Assembly (NCBI RefSeq): GCF_000772955.1
Contig: NZ_JPVO01000055.1
Span: 372,001-436,000, forward strand
DNA from: Ureibacillus sinduriensis BLB-1 = JCM 15800
GTDB lineage: Bacteria; Bacillota; Bacilli; Bacillales_A; Planococcaceae
DNA length: 64,000 nucleotides
Reading direction: 5' to 3'
Part shown: in pieces, positions 63,571-64,000 of the stretch
How positions within the stretch are numbered: the first letter of the stretch is position 1
Layout of the letters: every line of letters starts with the position of its first letter
Made by a program: the position numbers and the translations under genes
The notes under the pieces: generated by a model
What the model was told of the DNA's origin: nothing
Seen by the model: the letters and a program-made list of their open reading frames with translations, nothing else
Database searches by the model: none

Positions 63571-64000
63571 TACAAATTTTAATACCGATTTCACCCCTCT
63601 TACAGTGGATCCTGACAAAATTTATGATTATAGTTTTTCAATTATTGATGAAGAGATGGGCGAGCATTCGTTTTCGGAGGATCAATGGAAGGTAGTGCGC
63701 CGAATCATCCATGCTTCGGCGGATTTTGAATTAGGCAGAAGCGTTTTGATTACCCCGGATGCAATCGAGGCGGGTATTCGGGCAATTTTGAATGGGCGTC
63801 ATGTCATTGCCGATGTACAAATGATTCAAAGTGGATCTGGACAAAAGCGATTCCAAAAACATGGAGGGGATTTGCATTGCTATATCGCAGATTCGGACGT
63901 ATCGGCAGAAGCAAAAAAATTGGGCACCACGCGGGCGATTATTTCCATGCAAAAAGCAGTACGTAAACATGTCGGGGGTATTTATGCGATCGGGAATGCG
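63563..64000 (+). CDS. cbiC: Precorrin-8X methylmutase (3' end outside window)
   Basis: The first 146 codons, up to the window edge. Moves the C11 methyl group to C12 to give hydrogenobyrinate or the cobalt form. 'VVRRIIHASADFELG' carries the catalytic histidine of the family, and 'ILNGRHVIADVQMIQSGSG' and 'TTRAIISMQKAVRKHVGG' continue it. ATG 63563 is 8 nt after AAGGAG, inside the end of cbiJ. Gene order H60-J-C matches the B. megaterium cbi operon, so cbiD and later genes are expected just beyond the window. Confidence 0.93.
   Translation, partial: MANTNFNTDFTPLTVDPDKIYDYSFSIIDEEMGEHSFSEDQWKVVRRIIHASADFELGRSVLITPDAIEAGIRAILNGRHVIADVQMIQSGSGQKRFQKHGGDLHCYIADSDVSAEAKKLGTTRAIISMQKAVRKHVGGIYAIGNA

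Overview
The window is chromosomal DNA of a low-GC, endospore-forming Gram-positive bacterium of the order Bacillales. The gene order (ymdB-spoVS, korAB, miaB-ricA, cotE, mutS-mutL, miaA-hfq, ynbB-glnR-glnA, lexA-yneA-yneB) follows the Bacillus backbone. The accessory content (gram-positive type IV pilus locus, tandem M14 peptidases, NERD protein) would suit the Planococcaceae/Lysinibacillus-Solibacillus side of the order. That family placement is an inference, not a direct reading.

Region 1 (1-11150) is the 3' part of a surface-polysaccharide locus. It holds three GT2 glycosyltransferases (the first cut by the window edge), a TupA-like ATP-grasp protein, a Wzx-type flippase and a FemAB-like transferase, closed by a terminator. 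A lone beta-helix protein without a signal peptide follows, then a Wzz-type chain-length modulator, its BY-type tyrosine kinase and phosphoglucomutase PgcA. Region 2 (11230-17480) returns to the backbone: a 38-residue membrane peptide, ymdB, spoVS, a membrane-tethered zinc-ribbon HtrA-like protease, and the 2-oxoacid:ferredoxin oxidoreductase korAB, followed by an unusually long perfect hairpin. Region 3 (17630-23930) is accessory: a small unknown protein, a secreted subtilase, a chemoreceptor, pyrrolidone-carboxylate peptidase and a NERD/zinc-ribbon protein with a 21-nt tandem repeat behind it.

Region 4 (24110-45160) is backbone with small insertions: miaB-ricA, two secreted M14 peptidases, a lipoprotein, cotE (with a 28-residue serine run and a sigma-K-like promoter), mutS, mutL, glpD, a monoacylglycerol-lipase-like hydrolase, miaA, hfq, a rhodanese, a TRIC/UPF0126 channel, ynbB, a BI-1-like membrane protein and the glnRA operon with two GlnR operators.

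Region 5 (45610-57860) is a complete-looking gram-positive type IV pilus locus between glnA and lexA. A leftward operon encodes two minor pseudopilins and a PilX-like protein with a beta-solenoid C-terminus. A rightward operon encodes a VanW/G5 protein, PilB, PilT, PilC, the major pilin, PilM, PilN, PilO and prepilin peptidase PilD. Region 6 (57930-60570) has a class-I-amidotransferase-like peptidase and the SOS locus lexA / yneA-yneB with four LexA boxes. Region 7 (60795-64000) is a cobalamin riboswitch with its terminator, followed by the start of an anaerobic cobalamin operon: cbiH60-type methyltransferase, cbiJ and cbiC (cut by the window end). No tRNA, rRNA, insertion sequence or CRISPR array was seen.
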